A DNA stretch of 64,000 nt from JBHHUI01 sp965248775 (GTDB taxonomy: Bacteria; Chloroflexota; Anaerolineae; Anaerolineales; JBHHUI01). Below the pieces are notes generated by a model. That model saw only the letters and a list, made by a program, of their open reading frames with translations, was not told where the DNA came from and ran no database searches. Below, piece after piece: positions 45,236-53,801 of the stretch (the stretch's first letter is position 1; each line of letters begins with the position of its first letter). The stretch spans positions 6,014,001 through 6,078,000 of the forward strand of contig OZ252150.1 in assembly GCA_965248775.1 (NCBI GenBank), given 5' to 3'. The position numbers and the translations under genes were made by a program.

Positions 45236-46321
45236 GTGTCTGAAAAAATACATGTGGGCATCATCAGTACAAGTTGGTGGGCAGATGAAATGTATCTGCC
45301 CAGTCTCAAGAGCCATCCATTGGCGGAGGTTGCGGCCATTTGTGGCCGAAACCGTGACCGGGCCGAAGAAATGGCCAGGAAATATGACATCTCCCGCGTG
45401 TTCACGGACTACCACGACATGATTGAAAATGGCAACTTGCAGGCTGTAGTTGTCGCCACACCTCCTGATTTGCATTACCCCATGACCATGGACGCCCTGG
45501 ATGCTGGTCTGCATGTATTGTGCGAGAAGCCGATGGCGTTCAACGCCGAGCAAGCCAGAAAGATGTATGAAAAAGCACAGGCGACAGACGTCGTCCACAT
45601 GATACTCTTCACGTGGCGATGGATGCCCGAGTATCGTTATCTAAAAGAATTGATTGATGAGGGCTATCTCGGACGCAGCTACCAGTGCTACATGAACTTT
45701 CTGACTGATGGCGGGCGAGATCGTGAGAAGTACAGTTGGCTTTCCGACCGGCGCCGTTCAAGTGGGGTGTTAGGTGGTTCCGGATCTCATTTGATCGACT
45801 TAGCGCGATGGTATCTTGGTGACATCACCAAGGTTTGTGCACACTTGACTACTTTCGGTAATTCTCCAGGTTTTAACGATCAGCCTCTTGACCCGGCCAA
45901 TGACTCAGCTATCATAGCCGTTCAGTTCGAGAGTGGAGTGCAAGGGCTTATCCAACTCAGTAACATGGCCCATGTTGGTGATCGCCTTTTTGAACAACGT
46001 ATTACTTTGCATGGCAAACTGGGCACTCTTGAAGCTGATTTTGAGTTTGCCGGGGCCAAAGGAGGGATAGAATTGCGTGGTGCCCGGCACGATCAGGAAC
46101 ATATCCAGCCATTGCAAGTACCTGAACGCATTCTGGGGAAAGTGGATGAAACCAACCGACTGGATCCATTTGTCAAACAATCGGTGGGGCCACGTCTGTT
46201 CATTGATGCGATCTTGGAAGATCGTCAAGTAGTGCCTAATTTCTACGAGGGCCTTAAGGTTCAAGAAGTGATCGATGCGGTCATTGAATCTGACCAGCAA
46301 GGGTGTTGGGTCTCTTTATAA
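45236..46321 (+). CDS. Gfo/Idh/MocA-family oxidoreductase
   Basis: NAD(P)-dependent sugar or inositol-type dehydrogenase of 361 residues. GTG start with an AAAGGA ribosome site. Rossmann part with AAICGRNRDRAEEMARKYDI, DYHDMIENGNLQAVVVATPP, and the conserved catalytic-lobe motif CEKPMAFN, then the C-terminal alpha/beta domain (GGSGSHLIDLARWYLGD with the catalytic Asp/His region). Intact, between recombinase debris and IS remnants; no obvious partner genes. Confidence 0.9.
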   Translation: MSEKIHVGIISTSWWADEMYLPSLKSHPLAEVAAICGRNRDRAEEMARKYDISRVFTDYHDMIENGNLQAVVVATPPDLHYPMTMDALDAGLHVLCEKPMAFNAEQARKMYEKAQATDVVHMILFTWRWMPEYRYLKELIDEGYLGRSYQCYMNFLTDGGRDREKYSWLSDRRRSSGVLGGSGSHLIDLARWYLGDITKVCAHLTTFGNSPGFNDQPLDPANDSAIIAVQFESGVQGLIQLSNMAHVGDRLFEQRITLHGKLGTLEADFEFAGAKGGIELRGARHDQEHIQPLQVPERILGKVDETNRLDPFVKQSVGPRLFIDAILEDRQVVPNFYEGLKVQEVIDAVIESDQQGCWVSL

Positions 46322-46833
46322 TGAGTTGTGATTAGATTACGGTTCTTTCGATATTTTTGAAACCAAGCAAGGCAAGGATTTCTTAGCGGCGGTTCGGAAG
46401 TATGGTTAGCGTGCGTTGGCAGTTATTATCCATGCAGCTTTGCTAGTGTGCGAGCGAAGGTTCAGAATCCATTGTGATTTTCTGGACACCCGCTCGTCCC
46501 TGCGGAACACCCGAAGGGGTACAGGGGCGAACGGGAATCCATCCGCATGTCTCAACGGACACAACTGACAACATTTACTCACACACCTTTGCGAGCGCCG
46601 AGAAGGGACGATGGGCGAGCTCGAGCCATACTTGCTCGTAATCCGTTGCAGCAAAAGAAGCCATTGCACCCATCTTGATCAGACGCAGTGCAAGAGCTTT
46701 TACTTTTGTCAGCCGTCCCGGACGTACCGCGCGCAGCCGACCGACTCACGCGAGCTTGCTATTTGGACTTAGAGGTATCCGTGGTCACCGAGCGTCTTTT
46801 CGATAAGCCTTTTATGCTCTGGGGTCACGGCAT
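46322..46833. other. Intergenic, no recognisable gene
   Basis: Short frames only. Ends in an IS3-type OrfA remnant on the minus strand. Confidence 0.45.
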
Positions 46834-46965
46834 CTATGTACAAAGGGCTTCTTGGCGGACCGAGGCCACGACCCCAGTGAGGATCGTCTGTCCGGAGGGC
46901 TCAAACTCGCGGGCCAGTTCGGCAGGGCTGCGGCCGACGTGTCCCATTTGGATAATCTCCTTCAC
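46834..46965 (-). pseudogene. Remnant of an IS3-type OrfA
   Basis: 43 codons: KEIIQMGHVGRSPAELAREF, EPSGQTI, the helix-turn-helix of a different IS3-family OrfA (compare LVRAGRSPAELAREFEPSAQTI). Both ends are missing. Confidence 0.65.
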
Positions 46966-47044
46966 GCGTCATGATTAAGCACGAAATATGCGGAAGAGCC
47001 CCTTACCGGGTCAACTCCATTGCCACACCTGCACTGTGTGCGGC

Positions 47045-47401
47045 TCAAGTGTCAATGCTCGCACCTACCAATTCGGCCTCGCTACTCAACGTGGCCATGA
47101 CTTGCCCGCACCAGAGGCGTAGTCCCTGCTCCACCGCTGCGCAGTCCACCTGGCCCAACACGCGGTAACAACTGGACTGCGCCGGATATCCATGTTCTTC
47201 TTTGAACCCCAGGCGTAGGACGTATTGCTCTCCGTAATTCGTCCCCCATTCGGCTATGGCTTTGACCGTTTGGTAGCCGCTCAACAACGCCAGGCAGACC
47301 ACGTTCGGCATCGCTCTCAGCGGATAGCGTTTGCCGCGCGCTTGACGTGGGTCTGGAATATCTGCCAAAATAGTCGCCAGTAGCGGCACTTGTGTCGTCA
47401 T
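47045..47401 (-). pseudogene. ISAs1-family transposase, N-terminal remnant
   Basis: 118 codons: LLATILADIPDPRQARGKRY, LLSGYQTVKAIAEWG and SSCYRVLGQVDCAAVEQGLR match the N-terminal DDE_Tnp_1-associated domain of ISAs1 (H-repeat) transposases. The catalytic domain is absent. Confidence 0.75.
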
Positions 47402-47402
47402 C

Positions 47403-47455
47403 GGTAATCTCGCCCCTTTGGATTTGGCCGTTCATTTGGGTGAGATTACCTTTTT
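47403..47455. repeat. Inverted repeat beside the ISAs1 remnant
   Basis: GGTAATCTC (47403-47411) and GAGATTACC (47442-47450), then five T. Could be part of the IS end or an intrinsic terminator. The following stretch to 47812 holds no other gene that I can support. Confidence 0.45.
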
Positions 47456-47812
47456 ATCTGTTCTTTGGAAAACGAGAACTCCCTGCCTTCACATAAGCCG
47501 TAAGTTCTAAATTAAATATATGATATACTATTTATCGATTGGTCCATCTTTGACTCTGGGTTTGGCATTGTTTCCAGACTCGATAGCCACGCTAGATCAT
47601 GTACAGAGAGGACTTGATTGTCGAGTCCTCGATTTCCATATAACCACAAATTTTCCAGGCAATCTCCGGCCCGAAGAACATTTGCGAAACTACCGGTAAA
47701 GGAAAGGCGTGCTGATCGACACACGAGACTTGGACAATCGAAGGAACTCCCCGCATTGGCCGGAATCTGCGACTGCATTACCCTCCGACTCCCGAGTAGG
47801 ATGGATAGCGCG

Positions 47813-49051
47813 ATGAATTTCATTAGAGGCACCTTGGCCAATGAATCTTTCGACAGTGAATTCCTAACGCCAGAGTATTTCAACGATCCCTATCCGTTCT
47901 ACCATCGGCTGCGCGTAGAGGCGCCGGCATACTGGAGCGACAAGCTAAATGGCTGGCTTCTGACTCGTTTTGGCGACGTCAAGCGTGGCCTGAGCGACCC
48001 GCGCTTGAACAATGGCGGTCGCATTCCCGCCCTCATGGCCCAGCTGCCAGCAGGCGCACACGAGCGGTATCGTCCGTTGGCAACGCGCATGGGTAATAAC
48101 ATGGCTTTCACCGACCCGCCCGATCACACGCGGATCCGCAAGCTGGTCGGCGGCGCATTTACACCCCGCAAGGTGAACAACCTGAAGCCAAGGATTCAGG
48201 AGACAGTCAACGAACTTTTGGATGCGGTGCAGAGCAGGCAACATTTCGACCTGGTGGGCGAGTTTGCCTTTCAGCTGCCCGCCATCGTGATCTGTGAGTT
48301 GGTTGGGATTCCGCGCACCGATCGCAACAAATTCAAACGCTGGTCAGATGACATCGTTGGCTTCCTCTCTATTGGAGCTGTGACCCCAGAAAAGACCGCG
48401 CGTGCCCAAGAGAGCGTATTAGAAGCCACCGAGTATATTGCACGTCTCGTGGATGATCGACGGTATGACCCGCGAGACGACATGCTGACAGCTTTGGTCT
48501 CGTCGCAGGACGAGAGCGATGTTCTCACGGAGGACGAACTTTTCTCGTCTATCGTACATCTCTTCAACGCCGGCTTTGAGACTACCGAGGGTTTGATAGG
48601 GAATGGAATGCTGGCATTGTTCCGCAATCCAGATCAGATGGAACTGCTCCGAGAGAATGCCAACTTGATTGAGTCAGCGGTGGAAGAATTCCTCCGCTAT
48701 GACAACTCAGTGCAGCGTCAGATGCGCGTTGCCAGCGAAGATATCGAACTTCACGGCGATATCATTCGAAGGGGTCAACATATCGCACTGTTCGTCGGAG
48801 CAGCCGGCCGCGATCCATACCATTTTCCTGATCCGGACCGCCTGGACATCACACGTACGCCAAATAAACACATCGGTTTCGGATACGGCATTCATTTCTG
48901 CATCGGCGGGGCGCTCGCGCGCATCGAAACGCAAGTCGCCCTGAAATCACTCCTACAGCGCTACCCGAACATGCGCCTGCCGGACCAGACTTTGGAGTAC
49001 GCGAAGCTGGTGGGATTGCGCAAGTTGAAATCGTTGACGGTGGAGGTCTAG
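47813..49051 (+). CDS. Cytochrome P450
   Basis: Soluble bacterial P450, 412 residues from ATG 47813 (an in-frame ATG at 47801 is possible, but the AGGATGG site fits 47813 better). I-helix FNAGFETTEG, ExxR in VEEFLRYD, PERF-like DPDRLDITRTP, and the haem-Cys loop FGYGIHFCIGGALARIE. It needs a redox partner, none of which is nearby. Its stop codon lies inside the target duplication of the IS4-type element. Confidence 0.95.
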   Translation: MNFIRGTLANESFDSEFLTPEYFNDPYPFYHRLRVEAPAYWSDKLNGWLLTRFGDVKRGLSDPRLNNGGRIPALMAQLPAGAHERYRPLATRMGNNMAFTDPPDHTRIRKLVGGAFTPRKVNNLKPRIQETVNELLDAVQSRQHFDLVGEFAFQLPAIVICELVGIPRTDRNKFKRWSDDIVGFLSIGAVTPEKTARAQESVLEATEYIARLVDDRRYDPRDDMLTALVSSQDESDVLTEDELFSSIVHLFNAGFETTEGLIGNGMLALFRNPDQMELLRENANLIESAVEEFLRYDNSVQRQMRVASEDIELHGDIIRRGQHIALFVGAAGRDPYHFPDPDRLDITRTPNKHIGFGYGIHFCIGGALARIETQVALKSLLQRYPNMRLPDQTLEYAKLVGLRKLKSLTVEV

Positions 49052-49054
49052 AGG
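49045..49054. repeat. Target duplication of the IS4-type element (left)
   Basis: GGTCTAGAGG; the identical 10-mer follows the element at 50538-50547. It contains the P450 stop codon TAG. Confidence 0.9.
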
Positions 49055-50537
49055 CAATACCTTTCAAATAAGCAAACAGGTGGCACCCGAGGCATACTTG
49101 TGAGATATACAAATTCGCAAGATGCCAGGGGGCCACCTGATGGGATACAGATTACGCGAGGTTGACATTGAGAGCAAGTTTTGCCGGGAACTGACATTTA
49201 CAAGCCTGAGCCGGGTTATTCCGCCAGATGTGGTCGAAGCAGCGTTGGAGGCAGAAGGCTTGAAAACGCAACGCGAGCGCAAATTGAATCTGGTCGTGAC
49301 AGTGTTTTTAATCATCACAATGAACATCTACACGCAATCTTCTCTGGGGCGGGTAATGCGTAAGATCGCCCAGGGGTTGCGGTACATCTGGAACAATCCG
49401 GAATACGCGGTACCGAAAGACAGTGCGATTACCTATCGGCGCTATCAACTGGGTGCTCGACCGGTCGTGCGTTTGTTTCGGCATGTATGTCGACCGATAG
49501 CTACGACGGAGACAGCCGGCGCGTTCCTCTTTGGATTGCGCCTGATGGCCATCGATGGCACGGTTGAAGATGTGGCTGACACGCCGGAGAATGCGGCGGC
49601 TTTTGGACGGCACCACAGCCCGCGCGGCCAGAGCGCTTTTCCGCAGGTGCAAGGGGTGTATCTGGTCGAGTGCGGCACGCATACGATTGTCGATGCGGGC
49701 TTCTGGCCTTGCCACACCAGCGAGCGCATAGGTGGTTTTCGCCTGTTGCGCTCGGTCGAGATGGGCATGTTGGTGATGTGGGACCGTGGGTTTCATGATT
49801 ATGACATGCTGCGCATGGTTTTGGAGCGCGGGGGACACATTTTGAGCCGATTTCCAGCCCATGTCAAGCCTAAAAACCGCTGTCCATTGCCAGATGGCTC
49901 CTACACCGCCTACCTGACCCCCTCCGACTACCAGCGCCGCAAGCGGGGCGAGCGCCTCCTGGTGCGCATCGTCGAATACACCATAAGTGACCCGGCACTC
50001 CCCGGTTACGGTGAAGTGCACCGCTTGGTTACCACCTTGCTGAACCCCGAAGCCTTCCCAGCCCTGGAACTCGCGCGAGCTTATCACGAACGCTGGGAAA
50101 TCGAATTGGTCATCGATGAAGTCGACACCCATCAACGTCTGGCCGGACGCCCGCTGCGCAGTCTCAAGCCGGTCGGGGTCATTCAGGAACTGTATGGCCT
50201 GCTCATCGCACACTTCATCATCCGCTTCCTGATGCATGCGGCTGCCCAACGCACCGGTCTCGATCCCGACCAACTCAGCTTTGTGCATGCACTCGAACTC
50301 GTGCGCGACACGCTCGCCGAGTTTCAAAAGACGGCCGTTGACCAACTCGGCCAACTCTATGACCGCTTGTTGCATGACATCGCTGACGTTCGTCTGCCTC
50401 TCCGCCGTGCCCGTTCAAACCCGCGTGTAGTCAAACGCAAGATGTCAAAGTTCCGCCTGAAACAGCCGGAGCATTATCACTGGCCCCAACCCCGACAACC
50501 TTTCCGGCAAGCTTTGGCCCTTATTTGAAAGGTATTG
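49055..50537 (+). mobile_element. IS4-family insertion sequence (1483 bp)
   Basis: Inverted ends CAATACCTTTCAAATAAG and CTTATTTGAAAGGTATTG, bounded by a perfect 10-bp target duplication. Intact and probably recent. Confidence 0.95.
49122..50528 (+). CDS. IS4-family transposase
   Basis: DDE transposase, up to 468 residues (ATG at 49140 is an alternative start). N-terminal IS4 domain, first Asp in LMAIDGTVEDVADTPEN, second in VMWDRGFHDYDMLRMVL, and the Y-x2-R-x3-E signature in ARAYHERWEIELVIDE. Complete. Confidence 0.95.
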   Translation: MPGGHLMGYRLREVDIESKFCRELTFTSLSRVIPPDVVEAALEAEGLKTQRERKLNLVVTVFLIITMNIYTQSSLGRVMRKIAQGLRYIWNNPEYAVPKDSAITYRRYQLGARPVVRLFRHVCRPIATTETAGAFLFGLRLMAIDGTVEDVADTPENAAAFGRHHSPRGQSAFPQVQGVYLVECGTHTIVDAGFWPCHTSERIGGFRLLRSVEMGMLVMWDRGFHDYDMLRMVLERGGHILSRFPAHVKPKNRCPLPDGSYTAYLTPSDYQRRKRGERLLVRIVEYTISDPALPGYGEVHRLVTTLLNPEAFPALELARAYHERWEIELVIDEVDTHQRLAGRPLRSLKPVGVIQELYGLLIAHFIIRFLMHAAAQRTGLDPDQLSFVHALELVRDTLAEFQKTAVDQLGQLYDRLLHDIADVRLPLRRARSNPRVVKRKMSKFRLKQPEHYHWPQPRQPFRQALALI

Positions 50538-50547
50538 GGTCTAGAGG
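50538..50547. repeat. Target duplication of the IS4-type element (right)
   Basis: GGTCTAGAGG, identical to 49045-49054. Confidence 0.9.
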
Positions 50548-50711
50548 CGCTTTGATGAAGGTTGCCATTCACTGGTCGCCACCGAATTTAGCCTGGCTTG
50601 AGCAATTGTGCCCTGCAAAAGAATCACTTTCGCGATAAACTGGGATCGGAAAGCGGTCAGTCGAAAGCACTGCTTTCAGCGAAATCCATACGAAAGAGTG
50701 AGACAAACTTA

Positions 50712-52742
50712 ATGCCTGGCTTGATGTTTGACCGCACCTTCTTACCGGAAGCATCTTTCGAATTTGTGGTCTTCAGTGACACACATTATCTTCGAAATCC
50801 TGAGGTGACCACTTCTGATGCAGACGATCTTCGCTGCACTCGTCATTGGTCCAAACGTGCTGCACAGGCGTTAAAATTGGCGGCCGCCCTTAATCCTGAT
50901 TTCGTCATTCACCTTGGCGATCTAACACAGGCCTATCCTGGACAAAGAGACTTTGTCCAGTCGCGAGCAGAAGCCCGGGCGCAATTTGATCAGCATGGAC
51001 TCAGGCCGTATCACGTCGCAGGAAATATGGATATCGGCGACAAGCCCAATCACACTGTTCCAGCCGCGTGGGTTCAAGCTGAGGGCATTGCCGAATGGCA
51101 CGCCCAGTTTGGTCCTTCCTGGTATAGCTTTGACGGACAAGATGTGCACTTTGTCATCCTGAATACTCAAATAATTGGCTCACAACTTCCAGAGGCCGAA
51201 TTGCAGCGGCAATGGTTGGAAACCGATCTAGCTCAAAACCGTAGCAGCCGCATATTCGTCTTTATGCATATGCCCTTATTTATTGTGGACAGGGATGAGC
51301 CGGGGTTTGGGTCGTATAACTGCCTGGACGAGCCGGCACGCGAATGGCTGCTGGGTTTATTCTGCGAACACGAGGTAGAGTTGATTTGTACGGGTCACAC
51401 TCATTTCTCCGCCTTCAACACTGTGGGCTCCACGCGTCTTTTTGGCGTCCCCTCTACAAGCTTCTCTCGCCCGGGATTTAATGAAGTGTTCCCTGTACTC
51501 CCCGACCACCGCGGAAAAAATGATGTGGAGAAACTGGGATTCTATCTTGCTCGGGTACATGCCGATGGCGTCCGCATGCACCTCGTCCGTACGAATGGTG
51601 AGACGACGACGAGCGAGCATTCTAAAAAGCGACTCATAACGCGCACCTCGCGCGACTTGCCAGACTCACCGTTGGGTGTATATCTGCGTCACCCGCTGGC
51701 GTCAATCACCGGCGGGGTACATGCCTGGCCGGACGCCGTCCGACAACGTGTGCGCGACGACTACCCTTTGTTGGCATGTATGGAACTCGGCGTGCGGCAC
51801 CTGCGAATACCTGCCGCAGACTTGCAAGATGACGTTCAGATGAAACGTCTAAAAGTGGCACGCGATGAGGGCATGCAACTGACCGCAGTATGGCTCTGGT
51901 CGGGGTGGCTCAATCTTGTCGATGAGGTAAAGAGCTATCGAGACCAACTCGACACGGTCGAGTTGCAGGTTCCGGGCGCGCTGCTACCAGAGCCAGCCTG
52001 TCTCAAGATGCTGGCTCAAATTCGCACAATCGGAATCCCGATTTCAATTGCTCCTCTGTTGGCACAGGAACCCGAATCAGGAGTGCATCACCCACGAACA
52101 CGAATCGGTTACCGCGCAGACGAGCTGGCCGTGCTTGACCGGCACCTGAGCAAGCTGGACATGCTCTTAGATAAAGCGGTCTGTCTGATCGTGGTGGCGG
52201 AGCATCCATGGGATCAGATGGAAACGTTTACGCAGGTAATGCCATTGAGCCAGATAAGCAATCTCGACTTTGTCGTACAATTTCCTGGCGCGGACGAGAA
52301 TGCCAATGCCGAACGCGCAGCGGAAGCGCTGTTCGCGGCCGAGATGCTTGCGGGATGTCGTATATTTTTCGATCCGCTTGTAGATGTGGATCGCAGTAGT
52401 GACATCAATCACGGCCTTTTAGATCGCTTGTCTAACCCAAGATCGTCATTCCACGCGTTACGTTGCCTGAATACCATCTTGTCTGCATCGGGTGAAAGAT
52501 ATCACCCCGAAGGAAGGGACGATCGCGATAAAGCCGGACGGGTGCTCGGACTTGCCAGCGAGACCAGTAGGTTGCGCTTGCATCTGCCGGACGCCGTCCT
52601 TTCGATCAGTCCGGTTGTATCAGATAATTTTGGTACTGGCCGAATTGAAAACCTTTCTGTGGATTTGAAAGCTGGAACAAGCCAGTTAAATCCGCAGGCC
52701 AGCAGCGAAATTGACGGACGAGTACAGATAAAATCGATCTAA
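50712..52742 (+). CDS. Calcineurin-like phosphoesterase with a large unknown C-terminal domain
   Basis: I start at ATG 50712; the 38 codons before it look non-coding. Residues 10 to about 290 are a metallophosphatase: DTH in VFSDTHYLRN, GDLTQ, GNMDIG (GNHD position with Met for His), MHMPLF, and GHTHFSAF. The next 380 residues form a separate alpha/beta region (LGVYLRHPLASITGGVHAWP, RIPAADLQDDV, LPEPACLKMLAQIRTIGIPI) with the alternation of a TIM barrel, ending in a small beta domain. I do not recognise that part. 35 nt upstream of the PhyH gene. Confidence 0.82.
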   Translation: MPGLMFDRTFLPEASFEFVVFSDTHYLRNPEVTTSDADDLRCTRHWSKRAAQALKLAAALNPDFVIHLGDLTQAYPGQRDFVQSRAEARAQFDQHGLRPYHVAGNMDIGDKPNHTVPAAWVQAEGIAEWHAQFGPSWYSFDGQDVHFVILNTQIIGSQLPEAELQRQWLETDLAQNRSSRIFVFMHMPLFIVDRDEPGFGSYNCLDEPAREWLLGLFCEHEVELICTGHTHFSAFNTVGSTRLFGVPSTSFSRPGFNEVFPVLPDHRGKNDVEKLGFYLARVHADGVRMHLVRTNGETTTSEHSKKRLITRTSRDLPDSPLGVYLRHPLASITGGVHAWPDAVRQRVRDDYPLLACMELGVRHLRIPAADLQDDVQMKRLKVARDEGMQLTAVWLWSGWLNLVDEVKSYRDQLDTVELQVPGALLPEPACLKMLAQIRTIGIPISIAPLLAQEPESGVHHPRTRIGYRADELAVLDRHLSKLDMLLDKAVCLIVVAEHPWDQMETFTQVMPLSQISNLDFVVQFPGADENANAERAAEALFAAEMLAGCRIFFDPLVDVDRSSDINHGLLDRLSNPRSSFHALRCLNTILSASGERYHPEGRDDRDKAGRVLGLASETSRLRLHLPDAVLSISPVVSDNFGTGRIENLSVDLKAGTSQLNPQASSEIDGRVQIKSI

Positions 52743-52776
52743 CGTCGTCTTCGTAGCTCTAGTAGAGGAGTTAAGC

Positions 52777-53757
52777 ATGCCAGCCTTAAATCAAGCAAAT
52801 GTCAAACAGTTTCAGGAAGAAGGCTTTCTCGTCGTGGAGGACGTACTCGACGTCGAGCGCGACATTCAACCGTTGGTCGACGAATATACTGAGCGGCTTG
52901 ACGAGTTGGCGACACAGTGGCATTCTGAGGGGCTATTATCGTCCGATTATCGCGACCTGCCTTTCGATCAACGAATAACGCAAGTGCTGAATGAGATGGG
53001 AGAGCTCTACATCCACTACTTCGAAATCACTCTACCGTTTGCCAGGATCGAAGCAGATTCCCCGTTCCATCTTGGCCCTGCGGTCTTCAATCTCTTGCGC
53101 AGTCCACGGATACTCGATACCGTGGAATCGTTACTTGGCCCCGAAATATTCTGCACGCCGGCCCACCACGTGCGCCTCAAAATACCCGTTGACAGGCTCA
53201 CCGACGAGATCACTGATCTGGTCGGCACAGCAGCTTTTCATCAGGACCAATCCGGCACGCTACCGGAGGCAGACGATTCGGATGTGATCACCTCATGGTT
53301 TGCGATTTCTGATGCGACAGAAGAGAATGGCTGTCTTCAGGTGTGGCCGCGCAGCCACGAGTACGGGCTAATGGAACACGTCCGTGTTATTAAGAACGGC
53401 AAACATTACGGCACCATCATTCCGGACGAGCTCATCCCGACGAACGATTTGATCTCATTGCCGGTCAAGGCTGGAAGCGCAATATTTCTAACTTCGCGAA
53501 CAGCGCACGGATCGTTGGCAAATAGGAGTACTGGAATTCGTTGGAGCATGGACTTCCGCTACCATCCCGTCGGTCGACCAACGATCCGGCCCATGTTCCC
53601 CGGCTTCGTCGCCCGGAGCAGGCAAGCTCCGGAGACGGAACTGCGCGATTACGAGACCTGGTTAAGTTCATGGCTCCGCACAAAACAGGAGCTAATCGGT
53701 CGGGAGATGCCGGTTTTCCATCGCTGGACGGGTGAGGCGGTAAAGGATATAACGTAG
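52777..53757 (+). CDS. PhyH-family Fe(II)/2-oxoglutarate dioxygenase
   Basis: 326 residues. Double-stranded beta helix with the iron ligands HxD in AAFHQDQSGTL and distal His in SRTAHGSLANRS, and the 2-oxoglutarate Arg in GIRWSMDFRY. Closest to phytanoyl-CoA dioxygenase-like enzymes, which hydroxylate varied small molecules. With the P450 and phosphoesterase it forms a small cluster, so tailoring or breakdown of an organophosphate or lipid-like compound is possible (inference). IS1182 copy B starts 45 nt after the stop. Confidence 0.9.
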   Translation: MPALNQANVKQFQEEGFLVVEDVLDVERDIQPLVDEYTERLDELATQWHSEGLLSSDYRDLPFDQRITQVLNEMGELYIHYFEITLPFARIEADSPFHLGPAVFNLLRSPRILDTVESLLGPEIFCTPAHHVRLKIPVDRLTDEITDLVGTAAFHQDQSGTLPEADDSDVITSWFAISDATEENGCLQVWPRSHEYGLMEHVRVIKNGKHYGTIIPDELIPTNDLISLPVKAGSAIFLTSRTAHGSLANRSTGIRWSMDFRYHPVGRPTIRPMFPGFVARSRQAPETELRDYETWLSSWLRTKQELIGREMPVFHRWTGEAVKDIT

Positions 53758-53801
53758 CCCAACGGATCGCTACTCCAGCAGAGTAAATCATGAAGAATGT
53801 G

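Noticed and set aside
49308..50375. 355-aa minus-strand frame in the IS4 element
   Set aside because: Antisense of the transposase, which has all catalytic motifs.
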